This document shows, piece by piece, positions 1 through 11,179 of a DNA stretch of 64,000 nt. How positions within the stretch are numbered: position 1 is the stretch's first letter; each line of letters starts with the position of its first letter. Both the position numbers and the translations under genes were made by a program. A model generated the notes under the pieces. That model was not told the origin of the DNA. It ran no database searches and saw only the letters and a program-made list of their open reading frames with translations. The stretch is from Cryptomeria japonica (taxonomy: Eukaryota; Streptophyta; Pinopsida; Cupressales; Cupressaceae), in NCBI RefSeq assembly GCF_030272615.1, contig NC_081415.1, forward strand, positions 598,243,335 to 598,307,334, in the 5' to 3' direction.

Positions 1-281
1 AAATGGATGTTGGATAATGGATGGGGTGTTGGAAGACTTATGGAAAAATGGATGGAGATGTTAGGAAGATCAACATTTGCACACACCTTGAAGGGTGGTT
101 GAGTTGTGGAGGAGAGGATTTTAAATTATATGGAAGATAAGATGTAGATTTTGGGACATGAGGACCCAAAATAGATGAAGAGGATGATGGACTTAACATA
201 GTTGATTTTAAGACGTAAGGGCCCAAAATGGATTTTGAAAATGGAGGATTGGAGGACTTATGAGGGGAGGGAGATTTTGGA

Positions 282-2171
282 TTAACAAGTTTGGATGCCA
301 ATTTGGATTTTACTTTGAGATGCATTTCTTCTATGAGTTTCTTGGGAATCCACATAGTTTTTGATTTTTTCTTTCTTTTGGATCATATTTTTCTTTTCTT
401 GAGCATGTCTTTTTGAGGGGACATATTGATCCTTGGATTTTTGTGGACTTTTTTCTCTATGCATTTTAGATTTGGAATCCAAATTGTTTCCAATAGAAAT
501 GGTATGGGTGCATGAGGATGGATAACTTGCAGGTTTTCTAGATGGGATGATGGAGGGAGAATGTTGGAAGGAATTCAAAGATGTGTGCCTTTGTTGATAT
601 TTCTTAGGGATCATTTGAGGTGATGGAGTGGTGGATGGAGGGATGTAAGGACCCAAGATGGATGGAAGGGATGAAGAGTTTACCTTTTGAACATAAGAAA
701 ACAAAATAGATGAGAAAGATGGGGGATGGTGTGATTTTCATTTATAAGAAGTGATTTTGGATTTAGGAGGGATGGAAGAATACCAACATCTTGAACATTA
801 GCTTTGTAGCCAAGGCCATATGAACTCGTATTTTCTTTGACTTGAAGGGGTTCCAATATACCTTGTTCATGGAGGCCTAACCCTTTATCTTGATAATTTA
901 TTTTTCAATGGGATACTTATTATTTTAGAAACAAGATGCGAGTCCATTTTGAGGGAGATGGGATACGGGAGGAGTTGTAAGCTCTTGGAGGAAACTAGAG
1001 TGGATGAAGGTGAAAGAGCCAAGTTGATAGGTATGGGATTCATGAATAGCTTGGATAGGTGTGATGGTATCTTGTGTAGGATTGGGAAGTTGTGGGGAAT
1101 TAAGATCATGTGGGGGATTAGGAGGAGTATTAGGATCTGAGATGGATTGGTATTATGACATGGAGATGGAGAAATAATTTGATCTTGACTTGGGATGGGA
1201 TCATGTGGTGGAGTGGAAGGGGTGATTGGATCTTCAGATGGGAGGGGATTGTGTGATGGAATGGAGGGGATACATGTAGTTTGAGATGGAAGGGGATCAT
1301 GAGATAGAGTGGAGAGCAGACATGGATTTTGAGATGAAGAGATATCATGAGATGGAGGTATTCCTTGATCTTGAGGGGGAGAGTGATCTAAGCTAGCATG
1401 ATTCGGAACAAGCTCTTGACATGTTGGGAGTTGGCGAGATGTTGTGATGGAGGAGAAGGTGGATTTTGCAACTTGGATAGATGGAGGGATGAGGGTATCA
1501 TGAAGCTTAGGGAATTGAGGGTTGACTTGATTTGGAGGGGATGGAGATGGATGTAGGAATTGAGAAGATTGGGAAGATTTGTTTAGAGGTGGGTATTTTT
1601 TCTCCTTTGCTAGTATTTCTTGGATAAAATTACAGAGAAAGGACTTGGAGGAAGTGGATGGTGTGGATTTCGAAGGATTAGAATTATGTGAAGGTTTAGA
1701 ATTAGATGAAAGATTGGATTGGGATGTGGATGGGAGAGAAGATAGAGGTATATATAATGGATAGGAGAGGTATGTGGATGAGGGATAATATGAAGACATG
1801 GATGGGGAATAAGATTGATTTCCCTTGTCAAAGGTAGGGGAAGTATAAGAGATGTGAGATGAATTGGGATTGACTTGGTAAGTGGGTTGGGGTGGGAGAC
1901 ATGGATAGGATGAAGTTGGATAAATTTAAGGCATGTATGAGCTCGATGGGAATGGTTGATAGGGTGATCCTTGAACTTCCATAACCATTTCCTCAAACCA
2001 ACCCATGATGTTTAAATGTGGGTTTTGAATTGCCATCTTTTTCTTTTGGCAATGCCAGGGTAACCTCAACAAGATGAAAATGGGAAGACAATTTGGAATT
2101 GGATGGATAGACTTGATTGAGAAAAGTGATGAGATGATGCTAGATGAAGGTGAGGATGAGGAAATAGCCAA
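282..2171 (-). pseudogene. Broken Ser/Pro-rich reading frame, unknown function
   Basis: One minus-strand frame runs from an ATG at 2171 down to about 282, roughly 630 codons, interrupted by a few stops (near 1925, 885 and between 885 and 704). The product would be very rich in Ser, Pro and His. It has a short basic, aromatic segment near 2000-2050 and a Lys-rich tail near 300-480. A further stretch in a shifted frame (355-38) continues the same style, with repeats of the motif SILGPYV/SILGPHV. No enzyme motif, zinc knuckle or transmembrane segment is visible. It lies next to decayed retroelement DNA and is best read as a low-complexity gag-like or accessory frame of an old element. The family is not recognised, and purine-rich repeat DNA could also give an open frame by composition alone. 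Confidence 0.35.
1116..1356 (-). repeat. 48-bp tandem repeat inside the Ser/Pro-rich frame
   Basis: Read on the minus strand the DNA encodes about five copies of a 16-residue unit, for example SHDPLPSQTTCIPSIP followed by SHNPLPSEDPITPSTP and PHDPIPSQDQIISPSP. Copies differ at several positions, so the array is old. The phase is kept exactly, which suggests the array expanded while the frame was translated. Confidence 0.7.
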
Positions 2172-2303
2172 TTCAGATTGGATTGAGGATTGTTTGGTTT
2201 TGATTTGATTTACCTGGATTGGATTTGATTTGATTTGATTTGATTTGATTGGATTGGATTGGATTTGATTTGATTGGATTGGATTTTGTTTGATTGGATT
2301 GGT
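2172..2303 (+). repeat. GATTT/GGATT microsatellite
   Basis: A run of 5-bp units alternating between TGATT and GGATT fills this stretch, just upstream of the minus-strand Ser/Pro-rich frame. Shorter GATT-rich runs recur to about 2660. Confidence 0.9.
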
Positions 2304-3354
2304 CTTTGGATTAGAAAAAGATTGATTATATTAAAATGACACCTTAGCCTTTGAATTAGGACTTATATGGGAATTCATGATGTTAACCACAAAGCAAGGT
2401 GACAACCAAGCTAGATAAAATTTAGACCTTTGCAATTGATCAAGCCCTCTTCTACTTAGGGTAGCCTTATGTTCCTAAGAAAAAGACAGTAAAAGGATTA
2501 GGGTTTTTATCAACTTGAAATGATTAAGAAAAGGTACTTGGGGGAGATTTTTTCCTAAGAACAAAAGCTAACTGATTGATTGGTTAAAGATAAAGGTCTA
2601 AATTAAACTTTCACAAAGTGTCAACCTTAGGATGAGGTTGATTGATTGATTGGATTGATTAGGATAAATTAAGTTGATGTGATAAGTCCTTGAGGATGGA
2701 ATGAAAATGATTATGGAAGGATGGATTGATGACAGGTAGAAGAAGGGGAAGGCTACCCAACACTAGATTGATGATTGGCCAAAGATATTGGTTAGGGATT
2801 GATGATCATTTGGATGGATGAAAATGGACTGGGGATTTTACTTGAATGGAGATGATGAAAGAGGGGTTTGGTCAAATTTGGGAATGTTTTGGATGTTATA
2901 TATTCTTGGAAAGAGAAATCAAACAATGACAAGTACATTGGCCAAGTATACCACTCACTGATGAGTGTGCAAGTGATGGGGGGGGCTAGATTAGCCCAAA
3001 TTGATTTTATAGGTGTAGAACAATTGAAGATACTTGAAGACAACACAACTTAGGCTAGAAAGTGGAAATCACTTGATAGGCCCCTCGCATAAGGAATACC
3101 TCACTTAGGTGGACAAATAGAGATTTTGGTAGCATTGGCTCCACTCCACAACACTCACTTCTTGGGCATACCATATTCTCTTACCCCAAAGATCCAAGAA
3201 TCTATTACATGGGGAATTTATGTCTCATCCTAAGCAGATACATGGGGAGTAACTTTGGGGTACGATTTGCATCCCCTGCACTATCAAATGTAGGATTTTA
3301 GCTACTAAAACTGGTGTCTAGTGTAATTTATGAGGGATCACCCATCCAAAGATG
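2304..3354. other. No recognisable gene
   Basis: AT-rich DNA with scattered GATT/GATG runs. The only open frames are short and sit opposite each other on both strands (2792-3053). Nothing supports a coding, RNA or regulatory call. Confidence 0.6.
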
Positions 3355-3588
3355 GATTCTCAAAGGAAGCTACTTAAGGCTCTAACTGAGATTATCGGTG
3401 CAAGGAGGGCCCCCACATACATCAAATTCACTCAACACCTCAGCCGCTTGACCAACTTATTTATATAGAGACTCATAAAACCCACTCAAGATCGCGTTGG
3501 GAGAGTCGATATCCCCGATGTGCCCCAACTCGAGATACTCTTGTGGGGTGATGAAATCCCCAATCAAGAAATACCTCTCAACTACTAA
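3355..3588 (+). pseudogene. Decayed coding fragment, unknown family
   Basis: Seventy-seven codons read through in one frame with a single internal TAG at about codon 39, ending in TAA at 3586. The composition looks like real protein rather than noise, including the stretch RVGRVDIPDVPQLEILLWGD. The next frame to the left also looks protein-like for some tens of codons but is shifted. No known domain is recognised. It is probably a fragment of a retroelement gag or accessory protein. Confidence 0.3.
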
Positions 3589-4280
3589 AATGAAAAAGAG
3601 GGTGTTGTTGATCACTCGTTCTCTTATGCCTAAGATCCGTGAAGGTGAGGGGAGAGGATACTAGAGTGCAATGATTGGTCCACCCAACATTGAGTATCTA
3701 AACTAGTGGGAAAATGATTCTTCGACAAGCGTGCTGCAAGAAAAAAGATTAGTAGTTTATGGATTATATCTTTGACACGTGAAACTACCCGCAACCACTC
3801 AAAATTTGATCAGTAACTAAATTTTTTTAAGGATACAGCGATGACACTGATCTATACGCAAACGTTCAAGTGAGTTTGCGGCCCTAAGAAATAGAAAGAG
3901 TAGGAAATTTGAGTTTTAAACCTTTAAAAAAAAAATTAAACTTGAACTACAGACTCGCTGATTGTTGGTGCAGGCACTGATGTGCGTGCCTTGGCGCTAA
4001 ATGATATAAAACTAAAATAAATAATTAGCCGAATTTGAAATTTAAATTTTTAAAGTGGTAGGCTTTTCTGGTCCAGCGAATGCACCGAACCAGAGGCACA
4101 GGTGTTGATCTGCCTGCGCAGGCATTGATTTGCCTATTTGCCCGATGACTTAATTAATTGCCTAAAAACTGGTGAAAAATATAATTAAAAACCTAATCTA
4201 AAACTGTTTTTGTGATTTTTGATTAAAATAAAACAAGATATTAAAAACTAAGCTAAAAATTAAGTGTCTAAAGACACTGA
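3589..4280. other. No recognisable gene
   Basis: AT-rich, no open frame of note. Between about 3840 and 4140 there are several short echoes of a GCAGGCACTGAT / GCAGGCATTGAT motif, probably a worn-down repeat. Confidence 0.5.
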
Positions 4281-4360
4281 GGCGGATGTGCTATTGTAGG
4301 AGCAAACACGTTGTTGCAGGAGTGGATGCGGTGTTGTAGGAGCGGATGCGCTGATCACCA
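4281..4360 (+). repeat. About 20-bp degenerate tandem repeat (GGATGCG)
   Basis: Four imperfect copies of a unit of about 20 bp follow one another, each containing GTTGTAGGAGC or GTTGCAGGAGT and then GGATGCG or a variant. Two copies include TGTAGGAGC, one of which (4295) is the candidate left end of the LTR described next. Confidence 0.6.
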
Positions 4361-5724
4361 GAACTTGCAAAAAATGACGGTTAGAATTCAAATTTTCAAT
4401 TCAGAAGCATTATTTCGCTGTAGACATGCTGATTTGCAGGTGGACATGCTGAAGCAGAACTTGCGTGCTAGAAACACAAAATCGACAAAAATATTAGAAA
4501 TCAGGACTTGGGTCCCACAGAACATGCCAAAATGAAGAGGGGAAAAACATGCAAGGTCGGATTAGATGGTTAGAAATTCAAATAAACATTCAAAATACAA
4601 AGGAAACCATTTTATACCTTGCAAGCTACCTTCTCCTTCGGATTGAACTTGATGAAGTGGAATGATGCACCCTTGATGTCCACTTGATTTTCTCCTTGGA
4701 TGAGGATTGTGGATTTCTGTCCACACACAACAAGTTTAAAATATTTGGATTGGATTTGGATTTTAATGGACATAGATTAGAGAGGAGGAGCTTTGGCTTG
4801 GATGAAGGATTATTTTAACATTATGGGGGTATGATGGGGGATTTTCATGCTCAAATGGACAACATTAGAATATGATGGAAGTGGATTTCTTGATTTGTGA
4901 GGAAACGAGACTCCAATTTATAGATTAGAGGAGGCCAAAATGAAGGGCCAAGATTGACTTTGGGATGAAGGGTTGAGATCGATTTGAAAGGGAGTACATG
5001 GATTGAGAGGAAAAGGTGTGGAGACCAAGAGATTTTCCATAAAGGCATTTCTTGTCTCCACACCTCTCAAGGTTCATGGGGAAGAGCTCCCAAGTACATT
5101 GGGAAGAGAAAAAGGAATTAAAAATTCCTTGGAGAAAGGGGAGAGGAATTAAAAATTCTAAAATAAGAGGATGTGTGGGAAGCCTAAATGAGAAAAGGAA
5201 TTAAAAATTCCTTAGGAAGAGGATGCATGGGGAGATTCAAAGAATTTGAATTTATTTGAAAGGATCAAGGTGATTAGGGATGTGCAAATGACTAAGGAGA
5301 TTGATTAGGTGGCTTAATGAGGGATTAGAGTGCAAGTGGGAAAGTTAGGAGGATGTGACATGAGGAGAGAGAATGAGTGGATGAATATAAAATTGGGTAA
5401 TAATGATAAGTATGATTAAGGAAGAATTAATTAGGCTAAATGGAGACTATATAAAGTGATTTGTAGGAATCACCTAGTTAGGTTAATTAATTGAAATTAA
5501 TTAACTAAGTGGGATTTAGAATAAATAAGGATTGAGATGACTTTAGAAGAATGGAGAAATAATTAATTTATTGATAAATTAATTATTGGGCTATAGGGAC
5601 AAAATTAATTAAATTAAATTTTAATTAATTTTAGGAAGAAAGGGACCAACACAATTAAATTAATTAATTATGTGGAGAGGCTTAAATTCATTACTATTAA
5701 TTTAATTAATTTTATATGTCTACA
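4295..5724 (-). mobile_element. Ty3/gypsy-type LTR (element VII)
   Basis: The right end is clear. Read on the minus strand the LTR starts TGTAGACATATAAAATTAAT and is preceded by a purine-rich tract, matching the starts of the two other minus-strand LTRs of this superfamily here (45795 and 58362, both TGTAGAC.TCTAAAAATG-like). A TATA box (TATAAATTG on the minus strand, near 4915) lies inside, as in those LTRs. The left end is a guess based on a TGTAG at 4295 and the usual length of about 1.5 kb. Much of 5470-5720 is TAATTAAT-rich. Confidence 0.5.
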
Positions 5725-5745
5725 TGCACCCCTTCCTTAGTTGAT
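5725..5745 (-). promoter_or_regulatory. Polypurine tract of element VII
   Basis: On the minus strand this reads AACTAAGGAAGGGGTGCA immediately before the LTR start TGTAGAC. That is the expected place for second-strand priming. Confidence 0.5.
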
Positions 5746-5779
5746 TGGATGTGGGTTGCTCTCAAGCACCACAACCGCA

Positions 5780-6108
5780 AAAGGTTTGATATGGAATAGA
5801 TGAATTGACTAGTTAAGTGTGGAATGAAATGGGCATGATAAGGATGCTATGAAGAGAATTCTAAGCATAAAATGACAACATAAGATTTCACAAAGATGAC
5901 ATGAAATGTGAATGGAGGAGACTCCAATTTATAGATTGGAGGAGGCCAAAATGAAGGGCCAAGATTGATTTGGAATGGAGGGCTAGGATTGAGAGAAAGT
6001 GGGAGAGAGAATTGAGAGGACACGATGTGGGATTCAAGATATTTTCCATAAGAAAATTTCTTGTCTCCACACACCTCAAGGTACATTGGTAAGAGATCTC
6101 CAAATACA
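5780..6108 (-). mobile_element. Second partial copy of the element VII LTR
   Basis: About 230 bp around 5890-6100 repeat 4860-5100 with high similarity, including the TATA region, the block GGCCAAAATGAAGGGCCAAG and the block TTTCTTGTCTCCACAC. The copy stops exactly where copia element I begins at 6109, so element I landed in it. It may be the other LTR of element VII or a neighbouring insertion. Confidence 0.6.
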
Positions 6109-7456
6109 TGTTAGACATTGTTGCTGCTAGGATATGTGGTTGTCATTGATGTCAACATAATCTTGTGTTTTGGTATTATAGAGAATTCTTTTGGTGATCT
6201 GGTGATTGCAATGAGTTGATTTGGTTGGTTTATATATTTATGATACTAGAATACTTCATTTATTATTGGTTTTAGTGATCTATAAGTTTTCTTGATCATA
6301 TCATTTGATCTGGTTTAAGGTTTGGTCTTTTTGTTCAGTGGCTAACAGAGTTTGGTTTTTGATTCAATGAGCTCTGGTATGGTCATATCTTATGTTGCAG
6401 ATTTGGGAGAATGTTTTGGATATTCATGTGTATCTTAATTTTTAATGGTTTGTGATTTGGTGCTCCAGAAGATATCTTTCTTATTTGAGTTGCTGATGTT
6501 GAGTGTTCTTGAATGTTAGCATGTTGATCGATGGAGATTTGCATAAGTGGTGTTGGTGCAACTATTGTGGATGGTTCTAACATGCTCGTTGGTGTTTCCT
6601 AATCATGTCCTATTTTTCTTGGTGGTCCATATTGATTATTGTGCAAGTTCTTGATGATCTTCATGGTCTGGTGATATTCTTCATGTTATGTAATATTTTG
6701 GTAGTGTAACGTGTTGCAGTTGATCTTGGTGATATTTTTCAATGGTTGTGTGTGTTTGAGGAGTTAATTTAGGTCCATACTATGTTGTCTATGGCATTAT
6801 ATTGGCTCGATGGTTGATTTATGTATTGTGTGATGTAATTTTGTAATTAGGTGCTATGTGTTTGGTCGACCTTGTAGTCAAGGTTCATGATCTGTATAAA
6901 TGGGTGTAATATTCATGTAATTTAGAGTCATAGGTGTTGATTCTGCATTATCAAAGAGTGGTGTATGTGTGAACAAGTGAATTTATCTTTCAGTGTGGTG
7001 TGTTGAGAAGAGATTAGTGAAGGGAAGATATTTGATCTTAACAAGAAACTATCATCAGGCATTAGCAGATGCTATTTTCATAGTTCATTCTTTCCGGATT
7101 GTAGTCTGAATCTTTTTGTAAGGTAGTGAACCTTCCCTAAGGGTTGGAGCCTTCCGGGTCATTTTAATTCGAGCAGTGAGCTCTAGGTAGTGTGCCTGAA
7201 TGGATGTACATTCCCCATTGTAATATTTACACATACTACTATAGAGTATCATCTCATTGTGGGTAAGTTCCCACTATGATTTTCCCTTAACTAGGTGTTC
7301 CATGTCAAAAATATATGTGTTATGTGTGTTGTTGTTATCTTTCTTTTTGCTAGAGTTGATCAAATATGAGATTGTGCTTAATTAACTTAATCCAGTGAAA
7401 GTTGATTCACCCCCCTCCCCCCAAGCTCTCAGTTTTCCTTCTTATTGTTGCCAACA
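6109..7456 (+). mobile_element. 5' LTR of Ty1/copia element I
   Basis: Starts TGTTAGACATTG and ends GTTGCCAACA, two bases before a copia primer site. It shares architecture with the element II LTR: a GTTGTCATTGATGTCAAC palindrome 30 bp from the start, a TATA box (TATAAAT at 6895-6901) after a GTCAAGG block, and a C-rich run before the end (7408-7423). No matching 3' LTR was found in the window, so the element is truncated or continues outside. Confidence 0.8.
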
Positions 7457-7458
7457 AG

Positions 7459-7470
7459 TGGTATCAGAGC
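7459..7470 (+). promoter_or_regulatory. Primer binding site, initiator tRNA-Met (element I)
   Basis: TGGTATCAGAGC is the standard plant copia primer site, complementary to the 3' end of initiator tRNA-Met. It lies two bases after the LTR end. Confidence 0.9.
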
Positions 7471-7512
7471 TAGATCCTTTGAAAGAAGCTTAACCACTTG
7501 AGCAGATCCAAG

Positions 7513-9524
7513 ATGGAAACCTATTTGTTTAAGAAGGAGAGTCCTAGATTTGATGGAAATAATTATACTATGTGGAAGGACTAGATGGAAGTTCATTTGA
7601 AGTGTCTTGGTGAAGATTATTGGAACATTACAAAGAATGTTTACAATGTTCCTCCGAATGAAGTGGTTACTGCTGATGAGATCAAGGAAGCTAAACATAA
7701 CATAGGGGCTAAGGAAGCATTGCTGAGTGCTTTGACCGATTCAGAGATGACTAATGTGATGGGACTTTATATTGCACATGAGATGTGGAAAAAGATAGAG
7801 GTCTTGTATGAAGGAGATGCACAAGTTAAAGTTGCTAAATTATAGAGTTTGAAGGGAAAATATGAAACATTAAAGATGGGAGAAGATGAGAACATAACAT
7901 CCTTTATGGCTACAGTAAATTTGGAGAATCACATGGTAAATCTGAGACTACATTTAAAGCCTCTATATCCAGGAAGCAACTGTATGATCCAGGAGAGAGT
8001 TCATCTAGGGTTTCAAGATATGAAATAGAGATGAGAGAGATGGAAGAATAGGAGAAAGAGTTGTATAAGATTGAAGCACTTATTGCCTAGAGATTGCCTA
8101 AGGGAGATGGTAAGTATGATGGAAATTTACCTTTGAAATTTTTTTCTTGTAATAAGATAAGACATTTTTCTTCTAGGTGTCCTAAAAGAATGTTTAGGTA
8201 TGATAAGCATGAAAGACATGACAGATTTGATAAGCATGATAGATATGAGAAGCATGATAAGCATGATAAGCATGATAAATCCTACAAGCCCTACCAAAAG
8301 TAAATAAATTAGAAGAGATGCTATTATGCTACTGATGAAGGTGTGACAGATGAAGAATCAGACAATGGGAATTTAGGGGATGAGTTTGTGTTTATTGCTA
8401 TCAAAGAAGATGATCTGGCACTAGTTACTCATACAAGTTGCATTGTTGAGGAGAAAGCTTTGGCTGCTAAGATTGAAGAGAAAGATGAATGGGTAATTGA
8501 CAGTGGTTGTTCACATTATATGATAGGTGATAAAACTAAATTTGTGAATATGGAAAGGTATGATGGTGGTATGGTAAGATATGGAGATGATAAAGCTTGT
8601 GTGATTCATGTTAGAGGTTCTATATCTTTTGATGGTAAGAATAACACTGATGATGTCTTATATGTTAAATGATTAAAGCATAATCTTCTAAGTGTTGGAC
8701 AAATGGTTAACAAGGGATATGATTTGCAATTCAAGAATGGTAAATGCAAGATTCTGAATGCCTCCAGTGTAGATTGCAATAGGGACTAAAACTAAAGGTA
8801 ATATCTTTTATTTGAATGCTGGTGAGAAAAGTTGTTTGATTGCTCAGAAATATGAAAGTTGGTTGTGGCGTAGGAGGATGTGTCATGTTAACTTTGACTA
8901 TATGATAAGGATAAGTTCTACTCAAGCTGTTACATATTTTCCTAAGATTGTGAAGCCCTCTAATTCGGTATGTAAAAAATGTCAATTAGGGAAGAAAACA
9001 AGAACATCATTTAAAATAAAATTGTATACATTTAATAGAGTATTAGATCTTGTGCATACTGACTTGTGTGGTCCTACTAGAGTGAGAAGCATGCAGGGTG
9101 ATAGGTATTTCATGTTGTTGATTGATGATTACTCTAGAATGATGTGGGTGACTTTTCTAAGGGAGAAATCAGAAGCATTGGAGAAATTCAAAATATTCAA
9201 AGAAAAGGTGGAGACTGAGACAAGCTTGAAGGTGAAGTGTTTGATATTTGACAAAGGAGGAGAATTCATGTCTGGTGGGTTTGATACATTCTGCTAGAGG
9301 AATGGAATTAGAAGATGGTTATCTACTCCTAGAACCCCTCAATAGAATGGAGTTGTTGAAAGGAAGAATAGAACAATCTTGGATTCTGCTAGAATGATGT
9401 TGATTGAAGCAAATGTTGTGCAAACCTTTTGGAAGGAAGTTGTTAGCACTAATGTTTACACATTCAATCGGGTACATATAAAAGATGATTTTGGTAAGAC
9501 TCCTTATGAGCTATAGATTGGTCA
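7513..9524 (+). pseudogene. gag-pol: Copia element I gag-pol, broken and truncated
   Basis: The frame starts at ATG 7513 shortly after the primer site. Gag (UBN2-type) runs to about 8090 with TAG stops after 7582 and 7842 and an apparent deletion near 7920. The zinc knuckle at 8146-8182 has lost its first Cys (FFSCN...H...C). A Lys/Asp/His-rich repeat follows. The protease has the active site DSGCS (about 8499). The pre-integrase region and integrase core follow (HTDLCGP at 9055, D in FDKGGEF at 9250, NGVVERKN at 9348). Coding ends in the integrase C-terminal part at about 9524, where a minus-strand LTR begins. Reverse transcriptase and RNase H are missing. The second integrase Asp is kept, but several TAG stops make it inactive. 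Confidence 0.85.
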
Positions 9525-9968
9525 TGTTCCTATTGGAATCTACGAAAACTGAGAAGGGGGGGGGCGTGAATCAATGTTCTACTAGTAAAACTAATTCTGA
9601 ACTTATTGCTTAAGAACCGGTTAATAGTAAATAAATTTAAAGTGCATAAACCAAATAACAAATAAAGAAGCAACACCGTAACACCAACATTTATACGTGT
9701 AAAAACCTGCAAAGGGAAAAACCACGGTGGGGGTGATACCCACAATATCTATATACTTGATCAAGGTATATAAATATTACATTGAGGGGATTGCACATGC
9801 AATCATGCCAACTGCCTAGAGCTCACTTCTCAAATAGAAGTCTCACTGACTTACATAGTATTACAAGATGATTACAAACAAAAGTGAACTTATAAATTGC
9901 ATCTAACAATGCTGGATAAGTTTTGGTTTAAGCTCTATTAACCCTCACTATGTACCGGTTCACTGATG
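9525..9968 (-). mobile_element. Truncated copia-type LTR (minus strand)
   Basis: The left end TGTTCC and the G-run at 9556-9564 with GTGAATCAATGTT match the terminal end of the copia LTR family read backwards. The block AAAAACCACGGTGGG and the CCTAGAGCTCAC block also occur in the LTRs of element III. It breaks off mid-LTR at 9968, where another LTR of the family begins. It interrupts the integrase of copia element I. Confidence 0.65.
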
Positions 9969-10915
9969 TGTTGAAAACCAATAACACCGAGAGGGGGGGT
10001 GAATCAATGTTATATCGAAATAGTAAATTCTAGCCTTATTAAAACATGCATACACCAACCCATATACTAGTATAAACAGAATTGAAAGAAGTAAAGCAAC
10101 TAATAAGCCAATCACATAAATGAGAATAATAACACACAGATTTATACGTGGAAAACCTCAAAGAGGAAAAACCACGGTGGGATTTGTGACCCACAATATC
10201 AATCTACTGGCCATATGAATAGATATTACAAAATATGAGGGGCCTGTACTTGCAGGAAGGCTTACAGCGTAGAGCACACTGCTCAAACACAATAGGAGTT
10301 TCACTGACTACATAAAATTCTAGACTACAATCCAGAGAAGTGTGAGTTGCTAAGATAGCATCTTCTATGCCAAAATACAGTTCTAGTTTAAGCTTTGTCT
10401 ATTTCGGTCTGAATCCCTAAACCCTTTACTGGAATAACCCCTACAATAATATCCTCACATACATGATCTCTCTGATATATCTTGCATCATATTACATTCA
10501 CATATCCATATATATCTCTTGTATATCTATTGTATATCCCATTCTAAAATGATCTATCAAACTATCCTATATATGCTACAAATTTTGCATGCCTTATGTT
10601 GGCTTACAAAGATATATACAATATCAAATTACATGTTTGCTAGATAACATAAAACATAAATATTAAAATCAATTACCAATGTCGGGTCCAAGATATGTCA
10701 GCCTTCAATACTAATAACCTTTACTAAACCATGTCGGTCTGCATTGCTGGTGACCAAAGAAATCCTTTTGTACTGTCGGTGTCGGTGTAGAATGTGTGAA
10801 GTGTTTGTCGATACACCATAGAATCAAAACATGAAGTCGAAACACAAAATCATGTTGCCATCAATGACAACATAGTACATAGTGAAACCAACCAATAGAG
10901 TGTCAATTGCCAACA
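9969..10915 (-). mobile_element. Downstream LTR of element III
   Basis: On the minus strand it starts TGTTGGCAATTG and ends GGTTTTCAACA. It holds the TTGTCATTGATGGCAAC palindrome (10854-10871) near its start and the C-run just before its end (read as GAGAGGGGGGGTGAATCAATG on the plus strand, from about 9989). Confidence 0.8.
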
Positions 10916-10932
10916 ATCTCCCCCTTTGGCAC
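10916..10932 (-). promoter_or_regulatory. Polypurine tract of element III
   Basis: On the minus strand GTGCCAAAGGGGGAGAT directly precedes the LTR start. A second, similar tract (TGATGTCAAAGGGGGAGT) lies about 175 bp upstream at 11090-11113, the same two-tract arrangement as in element II (54961 and 55146). Confidence 0.8.
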
Positions 10933-11179
10933 TGATGGCAACACTCATGTGAAAAATGGTCAAGGTTCATCTGCAGGTTTCATCCTGCCCTGCTCCCCTT
11001 GAGCTGAATATGCAAAATTCTCCATATCTCCAAAACTCCAAAACTCCCCCTAATATATACAACTCTTTTATTATTTTTCACATCTATACTACTCCCCCTT
11101 TGACATCAATGCCAAAAAAAAAATTCTAAAAAGAATGTCAAAGGATAAGAAATGTACAATGAATATCCCCAAAAATGTA

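Noticed and set aside
1116-2303. CRISPR-like array
   Set aside because: Repeats are adjacent coding or simple repeats without unique spacers, in eukaryotic DNA.
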